64,000 nt of DNA from Bacteroidales bacterium UBA1181 (GCA_002310215.1 DBYR01000014.1:34728-98727), one strand, 5' to 3'; shown: positions 34,330-43,658, numbered from the stretch's first letter. Notes: generated by a model not told the origin, from the letters alone. A program made the numbers and translations.

Positions 34330-34719
34330 ATGAGGAATCAGTTTTTAGTTTTTAGCATTGTTGCTTTGCTCTCCTCTTGTGGGTATGTGACCAAAAAGGA
34401 GGAGAAACCGGTTTCAAAACCCTATTCGGAAATGACTCCTGAAGAGAAATTGGCTGACGAGCGTAGTTTTGTTGAAAATGTGGCGGCGTTGTACTATTTG
34501 GACCAGTCCACGGTGGTAGGTGACACAATGTATATCGGTTGCATGTCACGCCGGGGGGAGGAGCATTTCCAGGACAACTTGGCGAAGGCACTCCTCCATG
34601 ATGTTCGCAAGAAAGGTTATACCCATATTCGTTGTTGTAGGGTGATTAGTACCTCCCACGACCATGTGTGGACGGATACGCTTGTTCAGGGAAGAACGAT
34701 TGGTTATGCCATGGAATAG
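34330..34719 (+). CDS. Small lipoprotein of unknown function
   Basis: 129 residues from ATG 34330 (MRNQFLVFSI); an ATG at 34315 would add five residues. The lipobox LLSSC ends the signal peptide at about residue 18. The mature protein has a charged linker followed by a compact domain with cysteines near residues 82 and 106-107. No family was recognised. It is transcribed alone and converges on the next gene, with a shared terminator. Confidence 0.7.
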   Translation: MRNQFLVFSIVALLSSCGYVTKKEEKPVSKPYSEMTPEEKLADERSFVENVAALYYLDQSTVVGDTMYIGCMSRRGEEHFQDNLAKALLHDVRKKGYTHIRCCRVISTSHDHVWTDTLVQGRTIGYAME

Positions 34720-34773
34720 TTCGTTTTCGTAATGTGCTCCTTTCGTCGAGGTGCTTTCGACAGGGGCAGGAAG

Positions 34774-34810
34774 AAAAAAAGCGGCGTGGTCACCCCCATG
34801 CCGCTTTTCG
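34774..34810. terminator. Bidirectional terminator
   Basis: Stem AAAGCGGC(G)TG with CA(T)GCCGCTTT between the convergent genes at 34330-34719 and 34831-35313, flanked by A and T runs. Confidence 0.8.
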
Positions 34811-34830
34811 TTGTCATAATGGCCTGTATG

Positions 34831-35313
34831 TTATTTCTCGAATGCTTTTTTCACTTTGGCTTCCAGGTCGCTGTCCATCTCGTAGTCTTTTAGGAAGACG
34901 ACGGAGTATCGGGTCGATTTTTTAGGCGACATGACCGTGACGCGGAACTCTCCCGAATCGTATTCGTACAATTTTATGTAATACTTCTCCAAGGTCCTTT
35001 TGTTCATGCATTCGTAGTTGAGATACTTGTAATCCTTTTTGACGATCCATTTTTGGGGTTTGTCGAAAATCTCGAAGACAGTTACTTTCTTGTTCAGTTG
35101 GTCGTCTGTGACGATGTAGTTGTTGCTCATGTCAAGGACAACGACAGTAGAACTCTGTTCCCATGCACCCCAAACGTATAATCCTTTGGATTGCTGCGTG
35201 ACGACTCCGTCGGTCTGTCTGAAGGATTTGAACGCAATAGATTGTGCGTTCGCCGTATTGATCGAGAATGCGGCGAATAAGAGATATAATATATATTTCA
35301 ACACTCTTTTCAT
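34831..35313 (-). CDS. Secreted protein of unknown function
   Basis: 160 residues with a signal peptide ending NTANAQ (about 24). The mature part looks like an all-beta domain with many aromatic and charged residues (KGLYVWGAWEQSSTVVVL, YYIKLYEYDSGEFRVTV), ending in a short helix VKKAFEK. I do not recognise the family; the layout resembles small periplasmic or calycin-like proteins. It lies 26 bp after the lytic transglycosylase gene ends, in the same direction. Confidence 0.65.
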   Translation of the reverse strand: MKRVLKYILYLLFAAFSINTANAQSIAFKSFRQTDGVVTQQSKGLYVWGAWEQSSTVVVLDMSNNYIVTDDQLNKKVTVFEIFDKPQKWIVKKDYKYLNYECMNKRTLEKYYIKLYEYDSGEFRVTVMSPKKSTRYSVVFLKDYEMDSDLEAKVKKAFEK

Positions 35314-35339
35314 AATCTTTGTTTTAAATCCAGTTCATA

Positions 35340-36302
35340 CTATGGGTTGGTGACCCAGTTCGATTGATGTAGTCTTCCCTTCTTCGGGTTAAATTCCAAT
35401 GCCTCTTTCTTGGGTATCTTGATGAGATATTCCCTTCCCTCTTTGTTAGGCAATTTATTACTTCTGAGCCAAGGGTTGGCGTCTTTGAGCAGTTGGTAAT
35501 TTATCCCTCTTTCCTTCGCGAAGTTAGTCAAATTTTCAATGGTGGAGTCTACTTTGACGATGTCTGATTCCACTGGGTAGTACATGTCTTCCCTGGTCAG
35601 ATAGAACCCCATCCTTTGAGGATCTTCCATGAGGTACTTCGCCAAGATGATTCGGAAGACATACCTGTTTGTTTCTTCGCTGAACAGCATGTCGAAGTAG
35701 TTGTTCGTTTGTTGCGTTTCAATCTGTCTCATGACACGCGCATGACCTGTATTGTAGGCGGCCGCCGCCAATGTCCAGCTGCCAGCCGCGTCATGTGTGT
35801 GTTTCAGCATAGAACAAGCCACCTTTGTGGCCTTCTCCACGTTATATCGTTCGTCCACGTCGTCGTTGATGACTAATCCCGCATCCTTTCCTGTCCCTGG
35901 CAAGATTTGCCAAATTCCGACCGCCTTAGCGGGGGACTGCGCCCTTTGGTCCAAGTTGCTCTCGATGAGAGCCAAGTATTTGAAATCGTCAGGCACTCCG
36001 TTCGCCTTCAGAATCGGTTCGATGATAGGGAAAAACTTGTTCGCCCTTTTGATGAAAAGGAACACTTGCGAGTGCCAGTAGGAGAAACTTAAGAGTTCCC
36101 TGTCAAATCTTTCCCGAAGGTAATAGTTTGATAAATCCACTTTTTCACCGCAGAAACTGATTCCGTCGGGTAGGGTCGGAGCCTGGTAATGCGTCTCGTG
36201 GTCCAATGCGGCTCTTGTTTGTATCGTATTGTCCGCTGCGCATTCGCAAAGGGATAAAAACGCCGCGGCGGCCAACCCTCCAATTTTATACAATCTGTTC
36301 AT
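35340..36302 (-). CDS. Lytic murein transglycosylase (MltD-like, SLT domain)
   Basis: 320 residues from ATG 36302 (MNRLYKIGG); ATG 36329 is possible but gives a longer, poorer signal. A signal sequence covers residues 1-24. The SLT domain spans about 95-230; the catalytic Glu114 is in LALIESNLDQ and GIWQILPGTG follows. The C-terminal part (about 240-310) has a LysM-like segment (VDSTIENLTNFAKERGINYQ). It would cleave peptidoglycan in the periplasm to form anhydro-muropeptides during wall turnover. Confidence 0.9.
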   Translation of the reverse strand: MNRLYKIGGLAAAAFLSLCECAADNTIQTRAALDHETHYQAPTLPDGISFCGEKVDLSNYYLRERFDRELLSFSYWHSQVFLFIKRANKFFPIIEPILKANGVPDDFKYLALIESNLDQRAQSPAKAVGIWQILPGTGKDAGLVINDDVDERYNVEKATKVACSMLKHTHDAAGSWTLAAAAYNTGHARVMRQIETQQTNNYFDMLFSEETNRYVFRIILAKYLMEDPQRMGFYLTREDMYYPVESDIVKVDSTIENLTNFAKERGINYQLLKDANPWLRSNKLPNKEGREYLIKIPKKEALEFNPKKGRLHQSNWVTNP

Positions 36303-36381
36303 CGTGAGTCTGTCCATTCTAATATTCAACCTCTAATCAACCAATCTTTTTGTATACACTCATCTTTTTTCCGTCTCTTTA

Positions 36382-37482
36382 CTATGCGTGGAACACGAAC
36401 ATCGGCGTATCCGTATGGAATATCATTTTCCTTGCCATGCTCGGGTTAAATAATCTTGAGATTAGATTCCTTTTGTGCGTCGTCAGGGCAATGGCGTCGA
36501 TGTTGTTTTTATGGATGAACTCGTCATAGGCGGATAATATGTCTGTGCCTGGTATCAAATCGTATTCGAACCTGTTGTTGGGATAGTTTTGCTGGAAGTA
36601 GGCTTTGATGCCGCTTAGCTTGATTTCCGCCCATCTGTCGTCTTTGTTGTCGAAGTGTATGAAGTGCACGACCACGTCTTTAGGACTCAGCAGGGTCATC
36701 ATCTTGTCGAACGCTATCAAATCCTTGTCGTCGAAGCTCGTGGAGAACGCCACCGTTTTTATGTCCTCGAAACTGTTGAGGTTGACATTCTCCGGGATGG
36801 TGAATACGGGAACATGCGAACGCTCTATGATTTCCGCCGTCACACTTCCGATAAAGTCCATGTCCTTCTTGTCGCACCCTCTCGTGCCCATGATGATGAT
36901 TCTTGGACTATGTCTTTCCGCATAGCCTAGTATCTGGTCTTCCGGGACGCCTTCACGTAACACGTGGCGGTATTTTGTGCGTGGCCATTTCCCTTCGTTG
37001 ATGTAGCTTTCTATCTTAGATTCCAGCTCCACCAGGTTCTTCTTCGCGTTTTCTTGTAATTCAAGGGCGGTCTCTTCCGCTCTTCCTTCGTGGTTGATCA
37101 CGTCTCCGATCGGCATCGTCGAGAATGATGGGGGGAGGTAAGCGTGGAATAACACCACCTCCGCGTCCAATGTCGCCGCCAATGGAAACGCGAACTCGCA
37201 CGCTTTCAGAGAGTAGTCGGAGAAGTCTATGGGAAGCAAGACCATCGGTTTCTTGTTGATTTCCTCTAATGCCTTGTTCAGCCCCTCTTTGTTGTTCATC
37301 GTCTCTATGATGTCCAAGGCTTTCGGCAAGTCACTCTCTTTTATGCGTACCCTCACGCCGACTGGCAGGAACTGATTGACGTTGTGTATGTATGCGTCGA
37401 TTCCGTGCACTTCCAGAACGGACTTCAGTATCTGAGCCTTCTCGTAAGTGTGTATCGCCAATGTCACCAAATTGTCTTCCAT
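36382..37482 (-). CDS. Tandem universal stress protein with N-terminal DUF2007-like domain
   Basis: 366 residues. Residues 1-70 resemble DUF2007 (TLAIHTYEKAQILKSVLEVHGI), a small domain found fused to signalling proteins. Two UspA domains follow, about 78-222 and 235-366. The first retains the ATP-binding pattern MGTRGxxxxxxxxxGSVTAEII, the second is degenerate (TTHKRNLISRLF). USPs help cells survive starvation and other stress, often by binding ATP. The gene has a full consensus promoter on the minus strand. Confidence 0.88.
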   Translation of the reverse strand: MEDNLVTLAIHTYEKAQILKSVLEVHGIDAYIHNVNQFLPVGVRVRIKESDLPKALDIIETMNNKEGLNKALEEINKKPMVLLPIDFSDYSLKACEFAFPLAATLDAEVVLFHAYLPPSFSTMPIGDVINHEGRAEETALELQENAKKNLVELESKIESYINEGKWPRTKYRHVLREGVPEDQILGYAERHSPRIIIMGTRGCDKKDMDFIGSVTAEIIERSHVPVFTIPENVNLNSFEDIKTVAFSTSFDDKDLIAFDKMMTLLSPKDVVVHFIHFDNKDDRWAEIKLSGIKAYFQQNYPNNRFEYDLIPGTDILSAYDEFIHKNNIDAIALTTHKRNLISRLFNPSMARKMIFHTDTPMFVFHA

Positions 37483-37544
37483 ATTCTTCCTCCTTTGTCC
37501 ATTTCATCAAACTTCATCAAATCCTTCTCATCACATATTCACTT

Positions 37545-37575
37545 CAAAGATAAAAAATATCTTCTTACATTCAAA
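37545..37575 (-). promoter_or_regulatory. Promoter of the universal stress protein gene
   Basis: On the minus strand TTTG (37575-37572), 19 bp, TATCTTTG (37552-37545). A fully consensus Bacteroidetes promoter. Confidence 0.8.
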
Positions 37576-37792
37576 TTTTTGCGATACATATTTCTCTTCA
37601 TAAGGTAACTTTTTTCTGTTTTTTTTTGCTTTTTGCCTTGTGTTTCGCTTTGTATTGATATTGTGTGTGTTTTTTATTTTTCTTTCTGATCCTAACTTAT
37701 TGACTGCCAACTGGGATAATTTTCTGCGTGGTTCTTTCTCCCTTTTCGCGGATTTTTTTATTATTTTTGCATTACGAAAAAATAGAAGTGCG

Positions 37793-38605
37793 ATGATAGT
37801 CTTCCCTAATGCTAAGATTAACGTCGGATTAAATATTACCGGCGTGAGGAAAAATGGATACCACGATATCGAGAGTGTTTTCTACCCCATACCGTTGAAG
37901 GATGTCCTGGAGGTTGTTGTGGCTGAGGATGGCCAGACGGAGATGCAGGTCGGCGGACTTCCGCTGGATGGAAAAGTATCTGACAACTCTGTTATGAAAG
38001 CGTATAATCTGCTGAAAGAACGGTTCGACTTGCCTCCTGTGAAAATCTATTTGGAGAAGGTGATCCCTTCTGGTGCGGGCCTTGGCGGGGGCTCTTCTGA
38101 CGCCTCCTTCGCCATTAAGTTGTTCAATGACATGTTCCGCCTGGGAATGGATGTCCCTCAAATGGAGTCTGTCGCCGCTGAAATCGGTGCGGATTGTCCT
38201 TTCTTCATTCAAAATAAACCTGCTTACGTGACGGGCATCGGGGATGAGTTACAGCCGATAGAGTTTTCGTTGGAGGGGGTTTCTTTCCTTTTGGTGAAAC
38301 CGGACGATTTTGTCTCCACGAAGGAGGCTTACTCGAATGTGACGCCTAAAAAGACGGTTTTGCCGCTTTCTGAAATGGTGATGAAACCGATTTCCGAGTG
38401 GAAATATAACATCGTGAATGATTTTGAGTCGAGTGTTTTTGCCTCTCATCCGACGGTGAAGATGATCAAGGAACAGATGTATGAGCAGGAAGCGCTCTAT
38501 GCTTCCATGTCTGGCTCGGGTTCCTCTGTCTTTGGTTTCTTTAAGCGGGAGGTGGACGCTAAAGCGCTCTTCCCTGATATGTTTTCCTTCCAGTGTGTTT
38601 TGTGA
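37793..38605 (+). CDS. ispE: 4-diphosphocytidyl-2-C-methyl-D-erythritol kinase
   Basis: 270 residues from ATG 37793 (MIVFPNAKIN); the frame is open further upstream but the extension is hydrophobic noise. The GHMP-kinase ATP loop PSGAGLGGGSSDA (92-104) and the substrate-side start PNAKINVGL are conserved, as is SGSGSSVFG near the C-terminus. IspE phosphorylates CDP-ME in the non-mevalonate isoprenoid pathway. A box TATTTTTG at 37762-37769 is a likely -7 element about 24 bp before the start. Confidence 0.95.
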   Translation: MIVFPNAKINVGLNITGVRKNGYHDIESVFYPIPLKDVLEVVVAEDGQTEMQVGGLPLDGKVSDNSVMKAYNLLKERFDLPPVKIYLEKVIPSGAGLGGGSSDASFAIKLFNDMFRLGMDVPQMESVAAEIGADCPFFIQNKPAYVTGIGDELQPIEFSLEGVSFLLVKPDDFVSTKEAYSNVTPKKTVLPLSEMVMKPISEWKYNIVNDFESSVFASHPTVKMIKEQMYEQEALYASMSGSGSSVFGFFKREVDAKALFPDMFSFQCVL

Positions 38606-38666
38606 AGGTCTGTGTGGAGTGGGGTGATCTAATCTAATCATAGTTCCCTTCACATGTTATAAGAAT

Positions 38667-38716
38667 AAGGGGATGCGCCGATCCTTCAGGACCAAGGCGC
38701 ATCCCCTTCCTTTTTA
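38667..38716. terminator. Bidirectional terminator between ispE and glmM
   Basis: A perfect 13-bp GC-rich stem, AAGGGGATGCGCC with its complement, around a 16-nt loop, followed by CCTTTTT on the plus strand and preceded by an A-rich stretch. Confidence 0.9.
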
Positions 38717-38728
38717 GGTTTTCCCCCT

Positions 38729-40120
38729 TTATTTTTTGTAAATGGACTCTATTTCGCCCATGATTTTCTTCGCCAAGTTGTCGGCTTTCTCCATGGTGGA
38801 TGCTTCCGAGTAGATACGGATGATTGGCTCCGTGTTGGATTTGCGCAGGTGTACCCAGCAGTCCGCGAAGTCTATCTTCACGCCGTCGATGTCGTTCACC
38901 TCCTCGTTCTTGTATTTATCCTTCATCTGCGCCAAGATGTTGTCCACGTTGATGTCTGGCGTAAGCTGGATTTTGTTCTTGGAGATGAAGTATGGAGGGT
39001 ATTGCTTCCTCAACTCTGTTGGCTTCATTCCTTTCTTAGCCATGAGGGAGAGGAAGAGGGATATGCCCACGAGCGCGTCTCTTCCGTAGTGGCTCTCAGG
39101 GTAGATGACGCCACCGTTTCCTTCACCACCGATGATGGCGTTGGTCTCTTTCATCTTGGCCACCACGTTCACCTCACCGACAGCCGCCGCATTGTATTGA
39201 CCTCCATGCTGGCGGGTCACGTCGCGGAGCGCGCGGGTGGAGCTTAGGTTGGATACCGTGTTGCCTGGCGTGTTGCTCAGGATGTAGTCTGCGACGGAAA
39301 CCAACGTGTATTCTTCACCGAACATCTCTCCGTCTTCGCAGATCATGGCCAATCTGTCCACGTCCGGGTCAACGACGAATCCGACATCCGCCTTCTCCGT
39401 CTTCATCTTGTCCGAGATCTCGGTCAGGTGTGCTGGCAATGGCTCTGGGTTGTGTGCGAATTTACCGGTCGGGTCGCAGTTGAGCTTGATGATGTTCTTG
39501 ACGCCCAATTTCTCCAGCAATTGAGGGATCACGATGCCGCCGACAGAGTTGACGCAGTCGATGACCACCTTGAAATTGGCTTTCTTGATGGCTTCGACAT
39601 CCACAAGTTTCAGTTTGAGTACATCGTCGATGTGGATGTTGTTGTAGTCGTTTTTGTAGGTTATCTTGCCTAAATTGTCCACCTCGGCGAATTCGTAGTC
39701 GTTGTTCTCCGCCATGGAGAGAACTGCCTTCCCCTCTTTGTCGTTGAGGAATTCCCCCTTTTCGTTGAGGAGCTTCAAAGCGTTCCATTGTTTAGGGTTG
39801 TGGCTGGCGGTGAGGATGATACCTCCGCAGGCCTTCTCTTTTTGTACCGCTATTTCAGTGGTCGGTGTGGAGGCCAGTCCGATGTTGGTCACGTTCAGTC
39901 CGAGACCGATTAGTGTCCCGGAAACAAGGTGGTCCACCATCTCGCCCGATATGCGGGCATCACGTCCAACAACGATCAGGTTGTTTTTGCACTGTGTGTT
40001 CCTTTTGATCCACGTGCCGTAGGCAGCCGTGAATTTCACTACGTCTAACGGAGTCAATCCGTCGCCGACGGCCCCTCCGATTGTTCCGCGTATGCCGGAA
40101 ATAGATTTAATAAGCGTCAT
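38729..40120 (-). CDS. glmM: Phosphoglucosamine mutase (alpha-D-phosphohexomutase family)
   Basis: 463 residues. The active-site serine loop TASHNP (104-109) and the metal site DPDVDR (251-256) are complete, as is the sugar-binding GGEGNGG. GlmM converts glucosamine-6-phosphate to glucosamine-1-phosphate for peptidoglycan and lipopolysaccharide. The family also contains phosphomannomutases, so the symbol is likely rather than proven. It is divergent from tamL; a minus-strand TATATTTG lies at 40166-40159 and a plus-strand TATCTTTG at 40190-40197. Confidence 0.85.
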   Translation of the reverse strand: MTLIKSISGIRGTIGGAVGDGLTPLDVVKFTAAYGTWIKRNTQCKNNLIVVGRDARISGEMVDHLVSGTLIGLGLNVTNIGLASTPTTEIAVQKEKACGGIILTASHNPKQWNALKLLNEKGEFLNDKEGKAVLSMAENNDYEFAEVDNLGKITYKNDYNNIHIDDVLKLKLVDVEAIKKANFKVVIDCVNSVGGIVIPQLLEKLGVKNIIKLNCDPTGKFAHNPEPLPAHLTEISDKMKTEKADVGFVVDPDVDRLAMICEDGEMFGEEYTLVSVADYILSNTPGNTVSNLSSTRALRDVTRQHGGQYNAAAVGEVNVVAKMKETNAIIGGEGNGGVIYPESHYGRDALVGISLFLSLMAKKGMKPTELRKQYPPYFISKNKIQLTPDINVDNILAQMKDKYKNEEVNDIDGVKIDFADCWVHLRKSNTEPIIRIYSEASTMEKADNLAKKIMGEIESIYKK

Positions 40121-40189
40121 ATTGAATGATATTTTACCTTTTTTTATTCTAATCGTCGCAAATATACTTATTATTTTATTCTTTAGTAG

Positions 40190-40197
40190 TATCTTTG
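40190..40197 (+). promoter_or_regulatory. -7 box of the tamL promoter
   Basis: TATCTTTG, 18 bp before ATG 40216; the -33 region is weak. Back to back with the glmM box TATATTTG (minus strand, 40166-40159). Confidence 0.5.
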
Positions 40198-40215
40198 TCC
40201 GAAGATTATTAACAA

Positions 40216-42519
40216 ATGGAAAGGCGTATCAATAAGTTTTCGTTGGTGATATGGATGGTGGTTCTTCTTTTACCGTCATGCTCCACGACTAAGTATGTGC
40301 CGGAAAATAGCTATTTGTTGGATAAAGTCTCTTTTACGGGTGAGAGCGGCAATGTCAATAACAGCGAGTTGACGAAACATTTACGTCAGAAACCTAATTT
40401 CAAGGCGTTTGGTCTTTTCCGCATCTATTTAGGGGTCTACAACCTTTCCGGAAGGGATTCCACGAAACGTATCAATGCAAAGTTGAGGAATATGGGTGAG
40501 GCGCCTGTCATCTATGATCCTTTCCTGACGTATCGTTCGGAGAAGGAATTGCAGGCATTCATGCATTCGAAGGGATATATGGGGGCGGAAGTCTCCTCTA
40601 TCGTGAAGTTCAAGAAGAAGAAGGCTGAAGTTTCCTATAAAATCGTGCCGAATACCCCTTATCGTATCCATAGGGTCGAATGTGAAATACCGAGCGACCG
40701 TGTGCTGGATTCTATCCTCCATTTGAGGGGCGGGTTGCAGAATACGAGGTTGAAGCCAGGAATGTTGTTCGATGTGGACGAGTTGGATGATGAGCGGGAA
40801 CGTCTGAGCCGTTTCCTGCGTCGGAGAGGATATTATCGATTCAACAAAGACTATCTGACATACACGGCCGATAGTTCTGTGGGTAACCATCAGATAGATG
40901 TCACCTTGCACTTGAAGCCTTATAGCAGGGTGCTTCCCAACGGAGACAGGGAGGAGACCAACCATGACAGGTTTAGGGTGCGTCATATCTTCATCACGGA
41001 GCATAATCGGACGGATGTGCCGAACGAAGGGGTCGAGTGGGACACGTTGCGCTATTCGGACAATATAACCGTGCTCCTCAAAGGGAAACCTTTCCTTCGG
41101 CCGGCTGTCGTGGATGATGAGTTGAGAATCGAGACGGACTCTTTGTACAATGAGTTCTTGGTGGAGCGTACCTATTCCAGATTGAACGGATTGGGTATCC
41201 TGCGCTCGTCCAATATCCGTTTCACAGATCTGCAGAATGAGCGGCATGAGGTGGACTGCGAGATTGACCTCTATCCTGCGAAGCCTCAGTCGTTTTCCTT
41301 GGATTTGGAAGGCACCAATTCGGATGGAGACTTGGGTTTCGCCCTGAATTTAGGGTATGCCCACAAGAACGTGTTCCGCGGGTCCGAGGTGTTGAGCGTG
41401 AGAGGCAGGTATGCACAGGAGGCTTATTCGGGTCTCTCTGATATCCTCCATAAGTATGTGTTGGATTTGGGTGGAAGCGTGGGTGTTACATTCCCTCGTT
41501 TTATGTTCCCCTTCCTGAAACGGGACTTCAAGCGGAGGATTTCTGCCAGCACGGAGTATAATGTGCGTTACAATTATCAGGTGCGCCCCAGCACGTATGA
41601 ACGGAAGTCTATCGCCACGAGTATGAAATACTTGTGGACATTGCGGCGTTTTTACAAGTATACGTTGGATTTGATCGACTTGAACTATGTGGATATTGAA
41701 ACGGACAGGTCTTTCGATTCCATCTATAGCGCGGACAAGTATTCTGTTTTGCGGGAGAGTTATTCGGACCATTTCGTGATGAATTCCGGCTTTGCCATCA
41801 CGTATGACAATCAGGCGCAGGCTTCCCGTTCGAATAAAACGTACTACCACCTTTCGTTCGAGTCTGCCGGTGCGTTGTTGAACGGTATCTGTCATCTGGT
41901 CTCCACGAAAGATTCGTCCGGACAGTATACGATAGGCAGGATACCTTTCTCCCAATACGTGAAGGCGGAGGCTGATTACGCCTATAACATTAAATTGGAT
42001 GGCAGAAGCCGTTTGGTTTATCATATAGGCGTGGGTATCGCTTGCCCGTATGGTAACGCATCCGTCGTCCCTTTCGAGCGTCGTTTCTTCGGAGGTGGGG
42101 CGAATGGCGTGAGGGGATGGTCGGTGCGCACATTAGGTCCGGGTCGCTATTCCTCCAATAGTTATGACGATTTCGTGAAACAGTCGGGCGACGTGAAACT
42201 GTTGTTGAATTTTGAGTACCGCACGAAACTTATCTGGAAAGCGGAGGCGGCCGCGTTTGTGGATGCGGGTAATATATGGACCTTGAAGAATTCTCCTTCC
42301 CAACCGAGGGGCCAGTTCAACTTCACGAAGCTCTATGAGCAGATTGCCTTGGCCTATGGTTTGGGTATTCGTCTCGACTTCTCTTACTTCCTTATCCGTT
42401 TCGATGTGGGAGCGAAGGCGTTCAACCCCGCTAAGAATGGTCGTGAGCGGTGGCGGTTCCATGGCTTCAATTGGTCGGACGATTGTGCCCTCCATTTTGC
42501 GGTCGGGTATCCCTTCTGA
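40216..42519 (+). CDS. tamL: BamA/TamA-family outer-membrane lipoprotein TamL
   Basis: 767 residues. Unlike TamA of proteobacteria it starts with a lipoprotein signal (LLLPSC, Cys22), the mark of the Bacteroidetes TamL. POTRA-like domains fill about 30-370 and an Omp85 barrel the rest; the barrel shows the conserved RFFGGGANGVRGW (about 612-624) with the lid-lock VRGW and ends in a strand terminating GYPF. It is expected to help insert or assemble outer-membrane components together with a TamB-like partner, which is not in this window. Confidence 0.9.
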   Translation: MERRINKFSLVIWMVVLLLPSCSTTKYVPENSYLLDKVSFTGESGNVNNSELTKHLRQKPNFKAFGLFRIYLGVYNLSGRDSTKRINAKLRNMGEAPVIYDPFLTYRSEKELQAFMHSKGYMGAEVSSIVKFKKKKAEVSYKIVPNTPYRIHRVECEIPSDRVLDSILHLRGGLQNTRLKPGMLFDVDELDDERERLSRFLRRRGYYRFNKDYLTYTADSSVGNHQIDVTLHLKPYSRVLPNGDREETNHDRFRVRHIFITEHNRTDVPNEGVEWDTLRYSDNITVLLKGKPFLRPAVVDDELRIETDSLYNEFLVERTYSRLNGLGILRSSNIRFTDLQNERHEVDCEIDLYPAKPQSFSLDLEGTNSDGDLGFALNLGYAHKNVFRGSEVLSVRGRYAQEAYSGLSDILHKYVLDLGGSVGVTFPRFMFPFLKRDFKRRISASTEYNVRYNYQVRPSTYERKSIATSMKYLWTLRRFYKYTLDLIDLNYVDIETDRSFDSIYSADKYSVLRESYSDHFVMNSGFAITYDNQAQASRSNKTYYHLSFESAGALLNGICHLVSTKDSSGQYTIGRIPFSQYVKAEADYAYNIKLDGRSRLVYHIGVGIACPYGNASVVPFERRFFGGGANGVRGWSVRTLGPGRYSSNSYDDFVKQSGDVKLLLNFEYRTKLIWKAEAAAFVDAGNIWTLKNSPSQPRGQFNFTKLYEQIALAYGLGIRLDFSYFLIRFDVGAKAFNPAKNGRERWRFHGFNWSDDCALHFAVGYPF

Positions 42520-42604
42520 TCGCCTCCTCCTCCCCCCGTGAGAGGCATTCCAATGATTTCGTATTCAGATTGTTATGAAAAATGTTGAATTTTTCACACT
42601 TCGC

Positions 42605-42638
42605 TTTGCGGACGTACGCGAAAAAAGTATTACCTTTG
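42605..42638 (+). promoter_or_regulatory. Promoter of tRNA-Arg(TCT)
   Basis: TTTG at 42605-42608, 22 bp, TACCTTTG at 42631-42638. The spacer is one base longer than usual; the expected start is about ten bases before the mature tRNA. Confidence 0.65.
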
Positions 42639-42654
42639 CGCTCAATTTAAGGAT

Positions 42655-42731
42655 GGTCGGGTAGCTCAGCTGGATAGAGCAACAGCCTTCTAAGCTGTGG
42701 GTCGAGGGTTCGAATCCCTCCTCGATCACCA
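42655..42731 (+). tRNA. tRNA-Arg (anticodon TCT)
   Basis: 77 nt including an encoded CCA. Acceptor GGTCGGG pairs with CTCGATC (two G-U pairs), the anticodon arm ACAGC/GCTGT holds the loop CTTCTAA (anticodon TCT, codon AGA), and the T-arm is GAGGG TTCGAAT CCCTC. It has its own promoter and terminator. Confidence 0.97.
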
Positions 42732-42738
42732 AAAAAGG

Positions 42739-42779
42739 AACGGGGACTAAACGTTTGGTTTGGTCTCCGTTTTGTTTTT
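42739..42779 (+). terminator. Terminator of tRNA-Arg(TCT)
   Basis: Nine-bp stem AACGGGGAC with GTCTCCGTT (one G-U pair), loop of about 15 nt, followed by TTGTTTTT. Confidence 0.8.
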
Positions 42780-42810
42780 CCGCAGGGTGATGTCGTGGGA
42801 TAAATAAAAT

Positions 42811-42843
42811 TCACGTGTAGAGACGCACGGCCGTGCGTCTCTA
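42811..42843. repeat. REP-like palindrome (TAGAGACGCACGG family)
   Basis: A perfect 26-bp palindrome at 42818-42843, preceded by TTCACGTG. Close relatives occur at 63141-63170 and 63171-63200, and a decayed half-copy near 63117-63134. It lies between tRNA-Arg and the thiD stop. Confidence 0.85.
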
Positions 42844-42848
42844 TCGTT

Positions 42849-43658
42849 TCAAAATTCATAATTCCAAAAGTGGCAAACCGGTCCGTGCCCGTGTCCGATT
42901 TTGTATTGCGCCCCTTTCACGAGTGCATTGGACAGGTATTCCTTCGCCTTGCTGACCGCTTCGCTGACGTTGTATCCCTTCGCCATCATGGAGGCGATGG
43001 CGGAAGATAGGGTGCAACCCGTTCCGTGCGTGTTTTGGGTATGGACGCGTGGGCTCGTCAGACGTAGCGTCTTTTGAGTCTCGTTATCATAGAGGATGTC
43101 GGTTAGTTGATCGTCAGTCAGGTGTCCTGCCTTCAGCATGACGGAGACCCCATATTCCTTCGCCATTTCCTTGGCTATTTGTGGCAAATCCTCCTGGCTG
43201 GTTATCTTCCTTCCGACGAGTATCTCCGCCTCTGGTATGTTCGGGGTGATGATCCTTGAGAGGGGAATCAGCTCCTTCTTGAGCGTTTCGATAGCGCTCT
43301 CCTCAATCAGTCTGTGTCCCGAGGTCGAGACCATGACAGGATCCAGTACCACATTACGGATGTCGCTGAACTTCCTCAGTTTCTCGGCGATGCAGCGAAT
43401 CACCTCCGAGGAGTGGAGCATGCCTATTTTGATGCTGTCCGCGCCGATGTCAGAGAGTACCGCTTCGATTTGTCCACCGACGATTTCGATGGGCAATCCT
43501 TGTACTTGCTCGACCCCCAAGGTGTTCTGTACAGTGATGGCCGTGATAGCGGATGCGGCGTAGCAACCACACGCTGAAATTGTCTTGATGTCGGCTTGTA
43601 TGCCGGCGCCTCCTCCCGAGTCGCTTCCCGCAATGGTAAGAACTCTATTGTATTTCAT
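42849..43658 (-). CDS. thiD: Hydroxymethylpyrimidine (phosphate) kinase
   Basis: 269 residues of the ribokinase-like fold. The N-terminal TIAGSDSGGGAGIQAD (9-24) and the anion hole NTHGTGCTLSSAIA (208-221) with the catalytic Asp/Cys region are typical of ThiD. It phosphorylates the pyrimidine precursor of thiamine twice. No other thi genes or TPP riboswitch were seen here, so it may serve salvage, and some family members act on pyridoxine (PdxK-like), which cannot be excluded. It is divergent from the ATP synthase operon. Confidence 0.9.
   Translation of the reverse strand: MKYNRVLTIAGSDSGGGAGIQADIKTISACGCYAASAITAITVQNTLGVEQVQGLPIEIVGGQIEAVLSDIGADSIKIGMLHSSEVIRCIAEKLRKFSDIRNVVLDPVMVSTSGHRLIEESAIETLKKELIPLSRIITPNIPEAEILVGRKITSQEDLPQIAKEMAKEYGVSVMLKAGHLTDDQLTDILYDNETQKTLRLTSPRVHTQNTHGTGCTLSSAIASMMAKGYNVSEAVSKAKEYLSNALVKGAQYKIGHGHGPVCHFWNYEF

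Noticed and set aside
37640..37792. N-terminal extension of ispE by 51 residues
   Set aside because: The family starts at MIVFPNAKIN; the upstream part is a hydrophobic run from T-rich promoter DNA, with a -7 box inside it.
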